Shown here: one piece after another, positions 42,890 to 52,813 of the stretch
How the letters are laid out: the number at the start of each line of letters is the position of its first letter
Numbering within the stretch: the first letter of the stretch is position 1
From: Oscillospiraceae bacterium
Lineage (GTDB): Bacteria > Bacillota > Clostridia > Saccharofermentanales > Saccharofermentanaceae
Length of the DNA: 64,000 nucleotides
Reading direction: 5' to 3'
Assembly (NCBI GenBank): GCA_902788505.1
Contig: CADAKH010000008.1
Span: 16,870-80,869 of the forward strand
Program-made: the position numbers and the translations under genes
The notes under the pieces: model-generated
Told to the model about the DNA's origin: nothing
Database searches by the model: none
The model's input: only the letters and a program-made list of their open reading frames with translations

Positions 42890-45070
42890 TCAGTCGACCT
42901 TATCTCCCGGCTTTACAGTCTTCGGGTTAGTAATGATTACAGTATTGAGATTCGGAACGGATGACTTGCCTACCTGGTCAATGATCGCAAACTCTCTGTC
43001 GTTATCGAGAACGATTACCCTGACTTCTTCCACGAAGCCCTGGTTGTTCGTATAGACAGATGCAATTCCGGAATAATCCGTTACAACGATCTTGTCGGCC
43101 GTCATGCCGAGTCCCGTAGCAGTATCGACAAAGGATGCCATATAGCCTTCGGTATAGAGCCTGTCGAGTCTCTTAAGATTTGCAAATTCGTTAGGTGTCG
43201 AGAAAGCTACGAGATAACCGCCGTCTGCAAGTGTTTCGGTGTAGATTACGGAGCATCCGCCGACAGAAGTATTCTGCTGCTCAACCGGATTACCCTCTTC
43301 ATCTGTCTTGGCATTAGGAATTATCGTTACATTGAAGATAGCATCCTGGGCAAATGTGTCAGGACCGACGTTTGCACCCGGAGCAAGATATACGCAGAAA
43401 GCAGGATTGCCCTTAGGAGCATATGTGTCGTTTACAAGGCTCGATACGGAGACTCTCATACCGTCTGTCTCTGTGATAACGATCTCGATATCAACAGTTC
43501 TTAAATCGAGCAGTGCCTCCACACATCTTGAAGTCTCAAATGTAATAAGCATACCCGAAGAATCGCTCTCGCAGCGTACAACCCGGCAGTTGTCTATCGC
43601 AATACCTTCTGTACGGATATTGATGTCATGTACCGTACCGACAGCGAAGTCAGATACACCCGCATCATTCGAAGAAAGATAAACAGAAAGGTACTGGCTC
43701 TCGTTCTGGGCGATCCTTACTACAGGCGTATCTGCTTCAACAGTCAGGTCGGAAGAGATCGCGCCGACTGAATTGTTGATATATCCCTTAACTTCAGATG
43801 CTGGCATCGTAAGGAATGTTTCATAGTCAAGCAGTTCCTCATTGCCGTCAAGTCTGAAAGAGACGATGCCCGGTCTGTGAGCAGTTACGACGGAAGCATA
43901 TTTCTCGACCTGAGCCTCATATACTGCTTCGTCATTTCTTAAGACAGCTATCCTCTCATCATCGAAATTGATCTTACTCATCTCGTCTTCACGCTCATCA
44001 AGGATAACGTTGACAGATGACGAGTAAGAAGACATATTGCTCAGATTACCGCCCATTGAATCGAATCTTACAGAGTCAAGGATCGCAGAAAGATTCTTGT
44101 TGTAGTTTCTGTAAATTACATCTGCTTCAATTACGCCGCCCGACAGGATGATCTCCTGCTGAACATCGGATATCTGTGACTGAACGTTTCTCAAGTCCTG
44201 TACGACAGACTTCATTTCTTCAGGAACAACGATAGCGAGCTCCTGTCCTTTTGCGACTCTGGAACCTTCTGTGATCTGTGTGACAAGCTCACCCGAATTG
44301 ACACACGGAATAACATCCTCATCTCTTACGACAAGTGCTCTTGCACCGATCGTATGCTCAACAGAACCTGTAGTAACAAATGAGAAATTAGGTTTCTCTG
44401 CGATATAGTCATATAAGTGATGCACAACGAAAACGAGAACGAACAGAGCAGCTGCCACAGCTATAGCGCCCAGAAGGCCGTTTCTTATTGCACGGCCTTC
44501 CGCACTCTTCTGTGAAGGGTTCTTTCGCTTATACTCGTTCTTTTCGATCTTTTCCTGTTCCCTGATCTTGGCTTCCTCTTTGCGCTTAGCCTGCTCAAGG
44601 ATCTTCTGCTGCTCTCTTGCTCTAGCCATCTCTCTGGCTTTTGCCTTTTCGGCAGGAGTCATCGGTCTCTTGGAAACAGGCTTGGAAGAAGGCCTGGTCC
44701 CGTGTCCGCGCTTAACAGGAACGGAATTCTTAGCTCCGCCCATCTTCTGAGCTTCTTTCTTAACATCACTCATCTGCGGAATGATGCTCTTACCGGAATC
44801 CGTGTCATTTAAAGGCTTGCCGGGAGCTTTGTGAACCTGGTTATTTCCATGCTTTACTGTGGGCCTGGCACCTGAAGACTGCTTTCTGCCCTGCTTAAAT
44901 GAGCCGGACTTCTTGCCCATAGGCTTGCCTGAATGTGAAACAGGTCTGTTTCCTGACTTTTGAGCAGAGGAATTTCCGGGCTTTTTAACAGAGCCTGCCG
45001 GCTTTCCGGCGGGTTTCTTCCTGGCAGGTTCTCCCTGAGGCTGGTTGTACCACTGCTTACCGTCTGCCAT
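42890..45070 (-). CDS. HlyD-like membrane protein with long basic N-terminal region
   Basis: 726 residues. Residues 1-195 are cytoplasmic, rich in Lys, Gly, Pro and Ser, with a charged helix at about 138-182 (AKAREMARAREQQKILEQAK). One transmembrane helix (about 198-218) precedes an extracellular HlyD-like part: barrel-sandwich half (ITEGSRVAKGQELAIVVPEE), a short coiled coil (about 288-310), and later beta domains. Similar proteins are frequent beside yggS/sepF in clostridia, usually annotated as efflux adaptor proteins; no ABC or RND partner is here. A role in division or envelope is suggested only by the neighbours. Confidence 0.75.
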   Translation of the reverse strand: MADGKQWYNQPQGEPARKKPAGKPAGSVKKPGNSSAQKSGNRPVSHSGKPMGKKSGSFKQGRKQSSGARPTVKHGNNQVHKAPGKPLNDTDSGKSIIPQMSDVKKEAQKMGGAKNSVPVKRGHGTRPSSKPVSKRPMTPAEKAKAREMARAREQQKILEQAKRKEEAKIREQEKIEKNEYKRKNPSQKSAEGRAIRNGLLGAIAVAAALFVLVFVVHHLYDYIAEKPNFSFVTTGSVEHTIGARALVVRDEDVIPCVNSGELVTQITEGSRVAKGQELAIVVPEEMKSVVQDLRNVQSQISDVQQEIILSGGVIEADVIYRNYNKNLSAILDSVRFDSMGGNLSNMSSYSSSVNVILDEREDEMSKINFDDERIAVLRNDEAVYEAQVEKYASVVTAHRPGIVSFRLDGNEELLDYETFLTMPASEVKGYINNSVGAISSDLTVEADTPVVRIAQNESQYLSVYLSSNDAGVSDFAVGTVHDINIRTEGIAIDNCRVVRCESDSSGMLITFETSRCVEALLDLRTVDIEIVITETDGMRVSVSSLVNDTYAPKGNPAFCVYLAPGANVGPDTFAQDAIFNVTIIPNAKTDEEGNPVEQQNTSVGGCSVIYTETLADGGYLVAFSTPNEFANLKRLDRLYTEGYMASFVDTATGLGMTADKIVVTDYSGIASVYTNNQGFVEEVRVIVLDNDREFAIIDQVGKSSVPNLNTVIITNPKTVKPGDKVD

Positions 45071-45076
45071 ATCCCT

Positions 45077-46351
45077 TTAGCTCCCTATCGCGAGCATGCA
45101 GGCAAGCTTAGCCTGCTCTTTTGCAAGGCTTCCCTGCATATATGCAATATATGGCGGTTTCATAGGACCGTCACAGGAAAGTTCCGTGGTCGCACCCTGA
45201 ACGAATGCACCTGCGGCCATTATTACCTGATCATCGTAACCGGGCATATCCCACGGCACGGGTGTAACAAATGAATCAACGGGAGAGCAGGACTGAATAG
45301 CTGCGCAGAATCCTGACATCTTCTCGGGATCGCCGAATTCAACAGTCTGAACGATATCTCCTCTTTCTTCCGTTGAAGAAGGGCTTGTCTTATATCCTTC
45401 GCTGCCCAATATCTCAGCAGCAAACACTGCGCCTTTAAGGCACTCGCCAACACATGCGGGAGCGGTAAAAAGGCCTCTGGCGATCATGGAATTGGCACCC
45501 ATAGTAGGACCTACCTCGCTTCCGAGACCTGGTGTCGTAAGATGCCTTGCGGCATTCTCGACAAGATCTGCTCTTCCTGCAATATAACCGCCTGTCTTAG
45601 CGATTCCGCCGCCCGGATTCTTTATGAGCGAACCGGCAATAACGTCAGCGCCGACTTCCAAAGGCTCTCTCTTTTCCGTGAATTCACCATAGCAGTTATC
45701 TACTGCCACGATTATATCTTCTCTTACAGAGTGAACGAGTTCGGCGATCTTCTTTATGTCTTCACAAAGCAGTGCTCTTCTTCCCGTATATCCTCTGGAT
45801 TTCTGGATAAATACCATCTTTGTCTGGGGCTTGATAGCTGCCCAGATAGCATTGAGATCGGGCGTACCGTCGTCTTTAAGCTCAACTTCCTCATATTTAA
45901 TGCCGTAAGACATAAGTGACATATCATTGTTCTCCGAAGAGAGTCCGATCGTAGCCATGAGCGTGTCATAAGGTCTTCCCGTAACCGAGAGCATGATATC
46001 TCCCGGTCTTAAAGCACCGTAGAGCATCGCGGAAATAGCCTGGGAACCGGTGCTGATCTGCCATCTTACATATGCCTTCTCGGCTTTGAATACCTTGGCA
46101 AAAATATTCTCGATCTTCTCACGGCCGACATCATCGTAGCCGTAGCCTGAGGTTGAACCCATATGAGTATCTGAGAATTTCTCGCTTCTGAAAGCATCAA
46201 GTACCTTGAGCTCATTGAAAGTCACAATATCGTCAATGCGTGCGTAAACATCTGCAAGCGCTTCTTCAGCCTTAACTGCGGCCTCGATCGCCTTATCGCT
46301 TACACCGTATTTTCTGTAATTTTCTATACTGTTCTTAGTTATGCTTTCCAT
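45077..46351 (-). CDS. Aluminium-resistance / methionine gamma-lyase family PLP enzyme
   Basis: 424 residues, fold type I PLP enzyme of the YnbB family. Family blocks include DTHMGSTSGYGYDDVGRE at the N terminus, the RWQISTGSQAI phosphate-binding region, DNCYGEF and the Schiff-base lysine in SLIKNPGGGIAKTGGYI. The family is called aluminium-resistance protein, but its true reaction is probably a C-S lyase on a methionine- or cysteine-like substrate. Six bases upstream of the HlyD-like gene in the same unit. Confidence 0.88.
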   Translation of the reverse strand: MESITKNSIENYRKYGVSDKAIEAAVKAEEALADVYARIDDIVTFNELKVLDAFRSEKFSDTHMGSTSGYGYDDVGREKIENIFAKVFKAEKAYVRWQISTGSQAISAMLYGALRPGDIMLSVTGRPYDTLMATIGLSSENNDMSLMSYGIKYEEVELKDDGTPDLNAIWAAIKPQTKMVFIQKSRGYTGRRALLCEDIKKIAELVHSVREDIIVAVDNCYGEFTEKREPLEVGADVIAGSLIKNPGGGIAKTGGYIAGRADLVENAARHLTTPGLGSEVGPTMGANSMIARGLFTAPACVGECLKGAVFAAEILGSEGYKTSPSSTEERGDIVQTVEFGDPEKMSGFCAAIQSCSPVDSFVTPVPWDMPGYDDQVIMAAGAFVQGATTELSCDGPMKPPYIAYMQGSLAKEQAKLACMLAIGS

Positions 46352-46375
46352 AACTTTTGATTATAACATATTTAA

Positions 46376-47341
46376 TTAAATATAAAGAGCCAGTCTGATG
46401 GCACCCGGATAGCATTCAAAAACGACCTTATGTCCGGAGAAGTCCTCTCCGTCGTAATTACCGTTAAGATCTCTTGTTCCGGTTGCCTCAACGGTCAGTT
46501 TTGTAGTAACAAAAGTGTCAGCTTCCTTATATCCTTCGTGTTTTCCGTTTTTGTACTTCAGGAGAAGGAAAAGAGACTTCGGAAGGTTTACAGCATCGAT
46601 CGCGCAGCAGTTTATGAGACCGTCATCTATCAAGGCATGTGGGGCCGGGCAAAAACCGTCACCGTAGTAAGATGCATTACAGACTGCAAGCAGTGTGAAA
46701 CTGCTCTTAACTGATTCAGAGGGCTTACCGTCTCCTCTTAAGGCCTTATATTTGAAATCGAACTTTCTGTTGCCGAAAATACATTCCAGAGCAGAACTCA
46801 GATATGCAGTACTCCTTATAAAGCTTGAATTCGGGTGAGCAAGAACCTTACCCTTTGCCCTGAGCTGAACTTCTGTATCAAGACCTATCGATGCGACATT
46901 GTTGCACCATGCAGAACTCGCGTCTATCCTGTTGCCGTCTGCATCAAAGGATGTGACCTTGATCAGATCCGTATTCTTGATCTTAAAACTGTCATTAAAG
47001 ATCTCGCTGACACAGATCTCACAGTTGCTTCTGTGGTTTTCGTCCATTATGGACCTGGTGAAATCATTGCCGGTACCGAGCGGGATCACAGCCATAGGTG
47101 TCTTGGATTCGGCAAGTGAATTAGTGACTTCATGAATAGTTCCGTCACCGCCGCAGGCAATGACAAGAAGGTCGTCCTCTGTTGCCGCCTTTTTTGCAAC
47201 CTCACTTGCATGTCCGGCGAACTCCGTGTAGACCACACTTGATTCACCTTCATGCTCTTCAGAACACCTGGAATATGCCGACTTAAAACGTGCCAGAGCT
47301 TTGGAATCCGCTCTGCTGTTTACGATAAATAACTTCTTCAT
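46376..47341 (-). CDS. Diacylglycerol/sphingosine kinase-family lipid kinase
   Basis: 321 residues with the DAGK catalytic signature GGDGTIHEVTNSL (about 65-77), PLGTGNDFTRS and the C-terminal LNGNYDGEDF. The family (YegS/DgkB) phosphorylates diacylglycerol so that it re-enters phospholipid synthesis. It sits between an acyl carrier protein gene and a PLP enzyme, in a lipid-related part of the unit. A 12-base gap separates it from acpP. Confidence 0.88.
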   Translation of the reverse strand: MKKLFIVNSRADSKALARFKSAYSRCSEEHEGESSVVYTEFAGHASEVAKKAATEDDLLVIACGGDGTIHEVTNSLAESKTPMAVIPLGTGNDFTRSIMDENHRSNCEICVSEIFNDSFKIKNTDLIKVTSFDADGNRIDASSAWCNNVASIGLDTEVQLRAKGKVLAHPNSSFIRSTAYLSSALECIFGNRKFDFKYKALRGDGKPSESVKSSFTLLAVCNASYYGDGFCPAPHALIDDGLINCCAIDAVNLPKSLFLLLKYKNGKHEGYKEADTFVTTKLTVEATGTRDLNGNYDGEDFSGHKVVFECYPGAIRLALYI

Positions 47342-47352
47342 GTACCTTCAGA

Positions 47353-47616
47353 TCACTTCTGCGCCGAAAGCTTTACTACGACATCGATCATGTCATCCAC
47401 GGTCTTGACTTCATCGAGAAGTTCATCGGGAAGACGGATGTTGTAAGTCTCCTCCACATCGATTACAAACTCATAGAGCTGCAGAGAATCAAAGGGCAGA
47501 TCGGTATTGAACTGAAGTTCGGACGATATCTCCTCAGGAGACATCTCGAGCGTTTCGGACATGATCCTGATCACATCCTCTTTTACCTTCGCTCTCAGGT
47601 TGTCAGAGTCAGCCAT
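47353..47616 (-). CDS. acpP: Acyl carrier protein
   Basis: 87 residues from ATG 47616. The phosphopantetheine serine is in LPFDSLQLYEF, slightly different from the usual DSL(D/E)xVE; helix II and the VKTVDDMIDVV helix follow. The start is about 11 bases after AAGGAG. It overlaps closely with the MarR gene upstream (stop at 47618). The DSLQ site suggests a specialised carrier rather than the main fatty-acid ACP, but this is uncertain. Confidence 0.88.
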   Translation of the reverse strand: MADSDNLRAKVKEDVIRIMSETLEMSPEEISSELQFNTDLPFDSLQLYEFVIDVEETYNIRLPDELLDEVKTVDDMIDVVVKLSAQK

Positions 47617-47617
47617 C

Positions 47618-48133
47618 TTATTTTTTCTCCTTAGTGGTATCTTTAGCAACCTGCCTTGCGGTTGCTCTTACATTCTCACTGCTGTCGTACTTTCTAAGCT
47701 GCTGCTCAACATACTGGTCAACCTCGTTTACGAGATCAAGCAGATGCTGTCTGTCATCAGCATTGTATCCGGCAAGGATATGCTTAGCCAAAACCCTGTG
47801 AAACTTGCTGTTCATTCTGCAGGCAAGTTTACCTGTATGCGTAAGGCTTATCCTTACGATTCTTTTGTCACGCTTATCACGCTCTCTGTGAACATATCCC
47901 TTCTTAACAAGCCTGTCTATGGCAACAGTCAAAGTGCCTGTGGTAATACCCAGGTCTTCGGCGGTATTGGTCATTGTACGGGCATCATAGGGACCGATTG
48001 CGGTAAGAGTATGCATCTCAGCAATAGACAGATCCTTGAAATAACCTGCCTGAAGAGACTTCTCTTCTGTCAAAACAACATTTTCAAAGATCCTTACCAG
48101 GGCCTCTGACATCTGTTCTTCTTCGCTCTGCAA
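47618..48133 (-). CDS. MarR-family regulator, FabT-like
   Basis: 171 residues if started at TTG 48133, eight bases after GGAG; a TTG at 48151 has no ribosome site and would lie in the operator. The winged helix (about 35-115) has SIAEMHTLTAIG, TAEDLGITTGTLTVAIDRLVKKGYV and the wing RERDKRDKRIVRISLT. Paired with acpP, and preceded by a FabT-type palindrome, it probably regulates fatty-acid synthesis and itself. FabT of lactic acid bacteria is likewise next to an acpP. Confidence 0.75.
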   Translation of the reverse strand: MQSEEEQMSEALVRIFENVVLTEEKSLQAGYFKDLSIAEMHTLTAIGPYDARTMTNTAEDLGITTGTLTVAIDRLVKKGYVHRERDKRDKRIVRISLTHTGKLACRMNSKFHRVLAKHILAGYNADDRQHLLDLVNEVDQYVEQQLRKYDSSENVRATARQVAKDTTKEKK

Positions 48134-48150
48134 AACAATCTCTCCATTCA

Positions 48151-48176
48151 ATTTGAATTACAAATTAATTATATCA
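48151..48176 (-). promoter_or_regulatory. FabT-like operator overlapping the marR promoter
   Basis: ATTTG-N5-CAAAT (48151-48165) matches the arms and spacing of the FabT box (TTTGA-TTA-TCAAA). Just upstream on the minus strand TGATATAAT (48176-48168) is an extended -10, so the operator covers the probable transcription start. Confidence 0.5.
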
Positions 48177-48206
48177 AATTTTTAAGCGATTTTAGCAAGA
48201 GGTATC

Positions 48207-49106
48207 TTATGAACGAACGGCTTTCTTATCTTTGCTTACGAGAACTATTGCAAATGCCAGAACGAACAGCGATATTCCGCCCAGAATATATACCAGTCCG
48301 TCACCGGGTTCCATTGCCGCAAAAGCCTCACTTACATATGTTCCCATGAAATTAAACAGGATATGCGTAAATATCGTGATCTTCAGTGAACGGTACTTGT
48401 ATCTGAGGAAACCAAGGAAAGCACCGATAACCGTAGCATATATGACCTGAACTACGATCATATGTATAGCTCCGAATAAAAGAGCAGTAATCAGGATTAT
48501 ATATACCGGCTTTATGCCCGACTTTTCCAGAAAACCGAAAACAACTCCTCTGAAACACAATTCTTCAAGAACAGGGCCCAAAATGATAGCATAGACGATG
48601 GTTACAATGGGATTGCTTACAAGTCCTGCCGTTTCGATCATCTCGGCATATGACTCCATAAAACTCGGAGCAATCTTTTCGGCAAGAGTCATTCCGGCAG
48701 TGATCACAAAGAACAGACCTGCGCCAATGCAAAGCGCTGCAGATATGGATTTAACTCCGAACACCTCACCAATTCTGACCTTCGGCTGCTTTTTGACAAA
48801 GCCTTTGTAATACCATATCCCGAAAACAACAAGACCGACTGCAACATATGCAAAATATGCAAAAGAGGAATACTTTTCATTGAAAATCTGCAGGAGCAGA
48901 TCGTATATATCCATTGCGTTCGATGAATCATGTGCTTCTTTGGTCGCATCAACTACAGACAGGATCAGGAACGGGACCTGAGCCATAGTCTGGATCATCA
49001 CAAGCACTGCGACCGGGACAAGTGAAAGGAAGATCATTCCTATCTTTCTGCCCGTTGATACAGTCTGCTCAGTTTTCTGTTCCTGAAATGTGTTATTCTC
49101 GCTCAT
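48207..49106 (-). CDS. CPBP-family intramembrane metalloprotease
   Basis: 299 residues with about seven hydrophobic segments. The glutamic-type protease motifs are present: EELCFRGVVFGFLE (EExxxR), FGAIHMIVV (FxxxH) and HILFNFMG (HxxxN). Homologues process prenylated proteins or act in bacteriocin self-immunity. No peptide gene is adjacent, so its role is unknown. It lies 12 bases after mutS2. Confidence 0.85.
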   Translation of the reverse strand: MSENNTFQEQKTEQTVSTGRKIGMIFLSLVPVAVLVMIQTMAQVPFLILSVVDATKEAHDSSNAMDIYDLLLQIFNEKYSSFAYFAYVAVGLVVFGIWYYKGFVKKQPKVRIGEVFGVKSISAALCIGAGLFFVITAGMTLAEKIAPSFMESYAEMIETAGLVSNPIVTIVYAIILGPVLEELCFRGVVFGFLEKSGIKPVYIILITALLFGAIHMIVVQVIYATVIGAFLGFLRYKYRSLKITIFTHILFNFMGTYVSEAFAAMEPGDGLVYILGGISLFVLAFAIVLVSKDKKAVRS

Positions 49107-49118
49107 ACTTTTGCACCA

Positions 49119-51614
49119 TTACCTGAACTTTACGATAGTAACGCCTGCGTCTCCTTCTCCCTGTGCTCCCGCACGGAAAGATTCGACTCTGTCATCTTTA
49201 ATAAGGATATCTTGAACGCAGGACCTTAACGCTCCTGTGCCTTTGCCGTGAACTATCCTCGCTTCCTTTATTCCTGCAAGCACGCAGTCTTCCAGATACT
49301 TGCCAAGACTTGATTCGGCCTCTGCGGTCGTCATGCCTATCAGCATTATCTCTGAAGTCGTACTGGATGCACTGTTGAATCTGACCTTGGAAAGATCCTC
49401 AGCGCCGCTCTTTACCTGTCTTACCTTCGGTTTGGATGCAGCTTTGCCGTTCTTTGTCCTCATGAACTCGTCACGCTGCGCCTTGGTAGGCATCATGAGC
49501 TGACTCTTTTTTACGGCAATCTTCATGCTTCCGCACAGGATATTGACCGAACCGCTCTTTGAAAGATCTGATTCCGCAATACCTGTCTGTCCAAGAGAAG
49601 GAACATAGTAGCATTCTCCCTTGATGACTTCCTTAACAGGCTCGCCGCTCAATGCAACGGATTCAACTGCCTCATCATCTTCAACTTCAAGATCATTGAT
49701 CCCGGCTCTGAGCTTTCTTCTGATCTTATCGAGTTCCTTCTCCCTCTGTGCCCTGTCCATATCCTTGGACCTGCGTCTCAATTCGCGGAGTTCGTCTCCG
49801 ATATCCCTCTCCTGTTCCTGAAGAAGTCTCTTCTGCTCAGATCTCATGTCGTTTAAGATCTTCGTCTTCGACTGCTTGAGCTTGGCATTCTCTTCTTCAA
49901 GTCTGGTCTTCTCAGCCCTGAGTTCTATGTTGAGACGTTCGTTCTCATAAGCCAGAGTCTCGGCTCTCTTGGATTCTTCTTCAGCCTTTGCAAGAAGTGC
50001 CTCATAGTTGAGCTCATCTGAAGACATCCTTGTCTTAGCATTATCAAGGATATGCTTGGCAAGACCGAGTTTGCTCGAAATAACAAACGCGTTGGAAGAT
50101 CCGGGTCTTCCCGTTATCAGCTTATATGTCGGTGCCAGAGTCTCAGTATCGAATTCACATGAAGCATTCATTACGCCATCCGTGATCTCGGCGTAACCTT
50201 TGAGTTCTCTGTAGTGTGTCGTCGCCATGACGATGCAGCCCTTCTTTCTGAGCTCTTCTATAATGGATAAAGCAAGTGCGGCACCTTCAGCGGGATCCGT
50301 ACCTGAACCAAGCTCATCAAGAAGCACAAGTGATTTGCCCCGGATGTTCTTCAGGATGAATACGATATTTGACATATGCGCGGAGAATGTCGAAAGACTC
50401 TCTTCGATGCTCTGCTCGTCACCGATATCTGCCAGCACTCTCTCGAAAACACAGACCTCCGAACCGCTCTCTGCAGGAATAGGAAGTCCTGCCATCGTCA
50501 TGAGGACAAGAAGTCCGCATGTCTTAAGCGATACCGTCTTACCACCTGTGTTAGGTCCTGTTACGACAAGAGAATCGTAATCGCTGCCGATATTGATATC
50601 CACAGGCACAACAGTCTCTTTGGAAATGAGAGGATGTCTTGCACCTTTAAGATCTATCCTTCCGTCCACATTGAGTTTCGGGCAGAAAGAGTTATTCTCC
50701 ACACCATATTCAGCCTTCGCAAAGATATAGTCAAGCGAAGCTGCGATCTCCATGTTGTTCTCGAACAGCCTTTTTACCGCAACAACTTCATTCGTAAAAC
50801 TCTTTAAGATACGCTGAATCTCCGCCTGTTCTGCAAAATTCAGTTCGGCGATCTTGTTATTTGCTTCAACCACGCTCATCGGCTCAATGAACAGAGTCTG
50901 ACCGGATGAGGAGGCACCATGGACGATACCTTCGATCCTTCCGTTAAAATCCGCCTTTACGGGAATACAGTATCTGCCTTCCCTGAGCGTAACGATACTC
51001 TCCTGGAGCATATCAGCGTGGTTGGATATAACGCGGTCCAAGAGCGCTCTTATACCGCCGGCAATATTTTTACGTTCTCTTCTGATGGAAGATAATTCCC
51101 TGCTGGCTCTGTCGGATACCTCATCCTGACCCAGGATAGATGTCTCGATCTTTTCAAGGAGCTTATCGGAAGTCTCAAGCCTGTCGGCAAGTGCGCAGAT
51201 ATCAGGCTCTGTCTCGTCTACCATAGGAGAACCGGCAGATCTTGCTTTCGAAATTGCTTTTAAGATCTCACCTGAAGCCCTGAGAAAAGATGCGACTTCC
51301 AAAAGCTGTCCGCATGTGAGAGTGCCGTCCGCTTTCGCATATACGAGCGATTCTCTGAGATCTCTCATACCGCTCAAAGGCAGCATTCCGAATCTCATGA
51401 TGTGGTCCATCGCCTGTCTTGTACATGAAAGTTCTTTGGTTACATAATCAGGATCACAGCAAGGCACCATGCTCTCACAGAGCTCACGGCCGTATGTTGT
51501 TCTTGCTTTGGAAACAACGGTTTCCCTGATCTTATTAAATTCAAGCGTATTCAAGACACGCCCGCGGATCTTCTTCCGCTCAAGGCTGTCTTCAAAGCTC
51601 AGATATTCATACAT
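49119..51614 (-). CDS. mutS2: Endonuclease MutS2
   Basis: 831 residues. An N-terminal clamp and core region lead to the ABC ATPase with Walker A TGPNTGGKTVSLK and Walker B LVLLDELGSGTDPAEG (about residues 340-445). A long charged coiled coil (about 515-640) and a C-terminal Smr nuclease domain (about 760-831, with ARIVHGKGTGALR) follow. MutS2 acts in rescue of collided ribosomes and suppression of recombination, not in mismatch repair. The protein has about 20 extra residues before the usual LNTLEFNKIRE start. Confidence 0.95.
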   Translation of the reverse strand: MYEYLSFEDSLERKKIRGRVLNTLEFNKIRETVVSKARTTYGRELCESMVPCCDPDYVTKELSCTRQAMDHIMRFGMLPLSGMRDLRESLVYAKADGTLTCGQLLEVASFLRASGEILKAISKARSAGSPMVDETEPDICALADRLETSDKLLEKIETSILGQDEVSDRASRELSSIRRERKNIAGGIRALLDRVISNHADMLQESIVTLREGRYCIPVKADFNGRIEGIVHGASSSGQTLFIEPMSVVEANNKIAELNFAEQAEIQRILKSFTNEVVAVKRLFENNMEIAASLDYIFAKAEYGVENNSFCPKLNVDGRIDLKGARHPLISKETVVPVDINIGSDYDSLVVTGPNTGGKTVSLKTCGLLVLMTMAGLPIPAESGSEVCVFERVLADIGDEQSIEESLSTFSAHMSNIVFILKNIRGKSLVLLDELGSGTDPAEGAALALSIIEELRKKGCIVMATTHYRELKGYAEITDGVMNASCEFDTETLAPTYKLITGRPGSSNAFVISSKLGLAKHILDNAKTRMSSDELNYEALLAKAEEESKRAETLAYENERLNIELRAEKTRLEEENAKLKQSKTKILNDMRSEQKRLLQEQERDIGDELRELRRRSKDMDRAQREKELDKIRRKLRAGINDLEVEDDEAVESVALSGEPVKEVIKGECYYVPSLGQTGIAESDLSKSGSVNILCGSMKIAVKKSQLMMPTKAQRDEFMRTKNGKAASKPKVRQVKSGAEDLSKVRFNSASSTTSEIMLIGMTTAEAESSLGKYLEDCVLAGIKEARIVHGKGTGALRSCVQDILIKDDRVESFRAGAQGEGDAGVTIVKFR

Positions 51615-51654
51615 GGTCTAAGATTCCTGTCTTCTTGTAAAAGAACCCGGGAAA

Positions 51655-52710
51655 TTAACCGAGTCTTTTTGCATTCGCGATAAGCTCAGGCGTAATTGTC
51701 TTAGTCATTGCAAGACCTTCTTCGATATCGATATCGGTGATCTCACCATGCTGTCTGACAACAAGCCTGTTATATCTCTTCTCCATAAGGCAGTCGATTG
51801 CCTTGATGCCCATAAGGCTGGCCATCGTTCTGTCTCTTAATGTCGGTGAACCGCCTCTCTGAAGGTGTCCAAGGATAGTGGGACGAGCTTCGATTCCCGT
51901 TGCATCTTCGATCTGCTTTGCGATCTCATCGGCATGGCATACACCCTCTGCAACGATAACGATGTAATGCTTCTTGCCTGTATTACGGCCGTCAAGGATA
52001 ACTCTCAGGACGTCCCTGTTAAAATCATAAGGAACTTCAGGAATGAGAATGCTCTCGGCACCTGTTGCGATTCCTACGTTAAGCGCGATCCATCCGGCAT
52101 TTCTTCCCATTACTTCTATAACGCTGCAGCGCTCGTGAGATGAAGCCGTATCTCTGAGCTTATCGATGCACTGCATTGCGGTATTCATAGCCGTATCGTA
52201 ACCGATAGTATATTCAGTTGAAGCGATATCATTATCGATCGTTCCTGGGATACCGATGACCGGCATACCGATTCTTGCCAGTGCTCTTGCGCCCTTATAA
52301 GAACCGTCACCGCCGATTACGATAAGCGCATCGAGCTCATAAGCTTCCATCATGCGCGCGCCCTTAAGCACACCCTGATCAGTCATGAATGACTTGGATC
52401 TTGCTGTCATGAGGAAAGTACCGCCGCGCTGAAGGGTCTCGGATACACTTCTGCCGTCAAGCTTCATTATCTCGCCCTTCCAGAGACCGTGATAACCTCT
52501 TGTTACACCATACATCTCGAAGCCTGCATTAATTCCGGCTCTGACAACAGCTCTGATAGCCGCATTCATTCCGGGAGCATCGCCGCCGCTCGTAAGGACA
52601 CCGACACGCTTAACAGGTTCAACCGTATCCTTATCTACAGTATCGTAATTTGTAGCCTTAAGACTGCTGATCTCAGGGAGATTACTCTCATCATAAAGAA
52701 GTCTGCCCAT
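51655..52710 (-). CDS. pfkA: ATP-dependent 6-phosphofructokinase
   Basis: 351 residues from ATG 52710, seven bases after GGAGG. It phosphorylates fructose 6-phosphate, the key step of glycolysis. The ATP site GVLTSGGDAPGMN, GGDGSYKGA (glycine at the position that selects ATP over pyrophosphate), the catalytic PGTIDNDI and MGRNAGWIAL are intact. It has an unusual N-terminal extension of about 35 residues before the fold. TATAAT at 52753-52748 (minus) is a probable -10. Confidence 0.94.
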   Translation of the reverse strand: MGRLLYDESNLPEISSLKATNYDTVDKDTVEPVKRVGVLTSGGDAPGMNAAIRAVVRAGINAGFEMYGVTRGYHGLWKGEIMKLDGRSVSETLQRGGTFLMTARSKSFMTDQGVLKGARMMEAYELDALIVIGGDGSYKGARALARIGMPVIGIPGTIDNDIASTEYTIGYDTAMNTAMQCIDKLRDTASSHERCSVIEVMGRNAGWIALNVGIATGAESILIPEVPYDFNRDVLRVILDGRNTGKKHYIVIVAEGVCHADEIAKQIEDATGIEARPTILGHLQRGGSPTLRDRTMASLMGIKAIDCLMEKRYNRLVVRQHGEITDIDIEEGLAMTKTITPELIANAKRLG

Positions 52711-52813
52711 AAAATGCCTCCGAAACAAAAAAAGAATTGCTCTCTGAATTATACACTAATTGAAGGCAGTCCGTATTTTAAATAATTAATATATTTATGT
52801 TAACGGTGCCGTA

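Noticed and set aside
48151..48153. TTG at 48151 as start of the MarR gene
   Set aside because: No ribosome site precedes it and it overlaps the palindrome; the TTG at 48133 is well spaced from GGAG.
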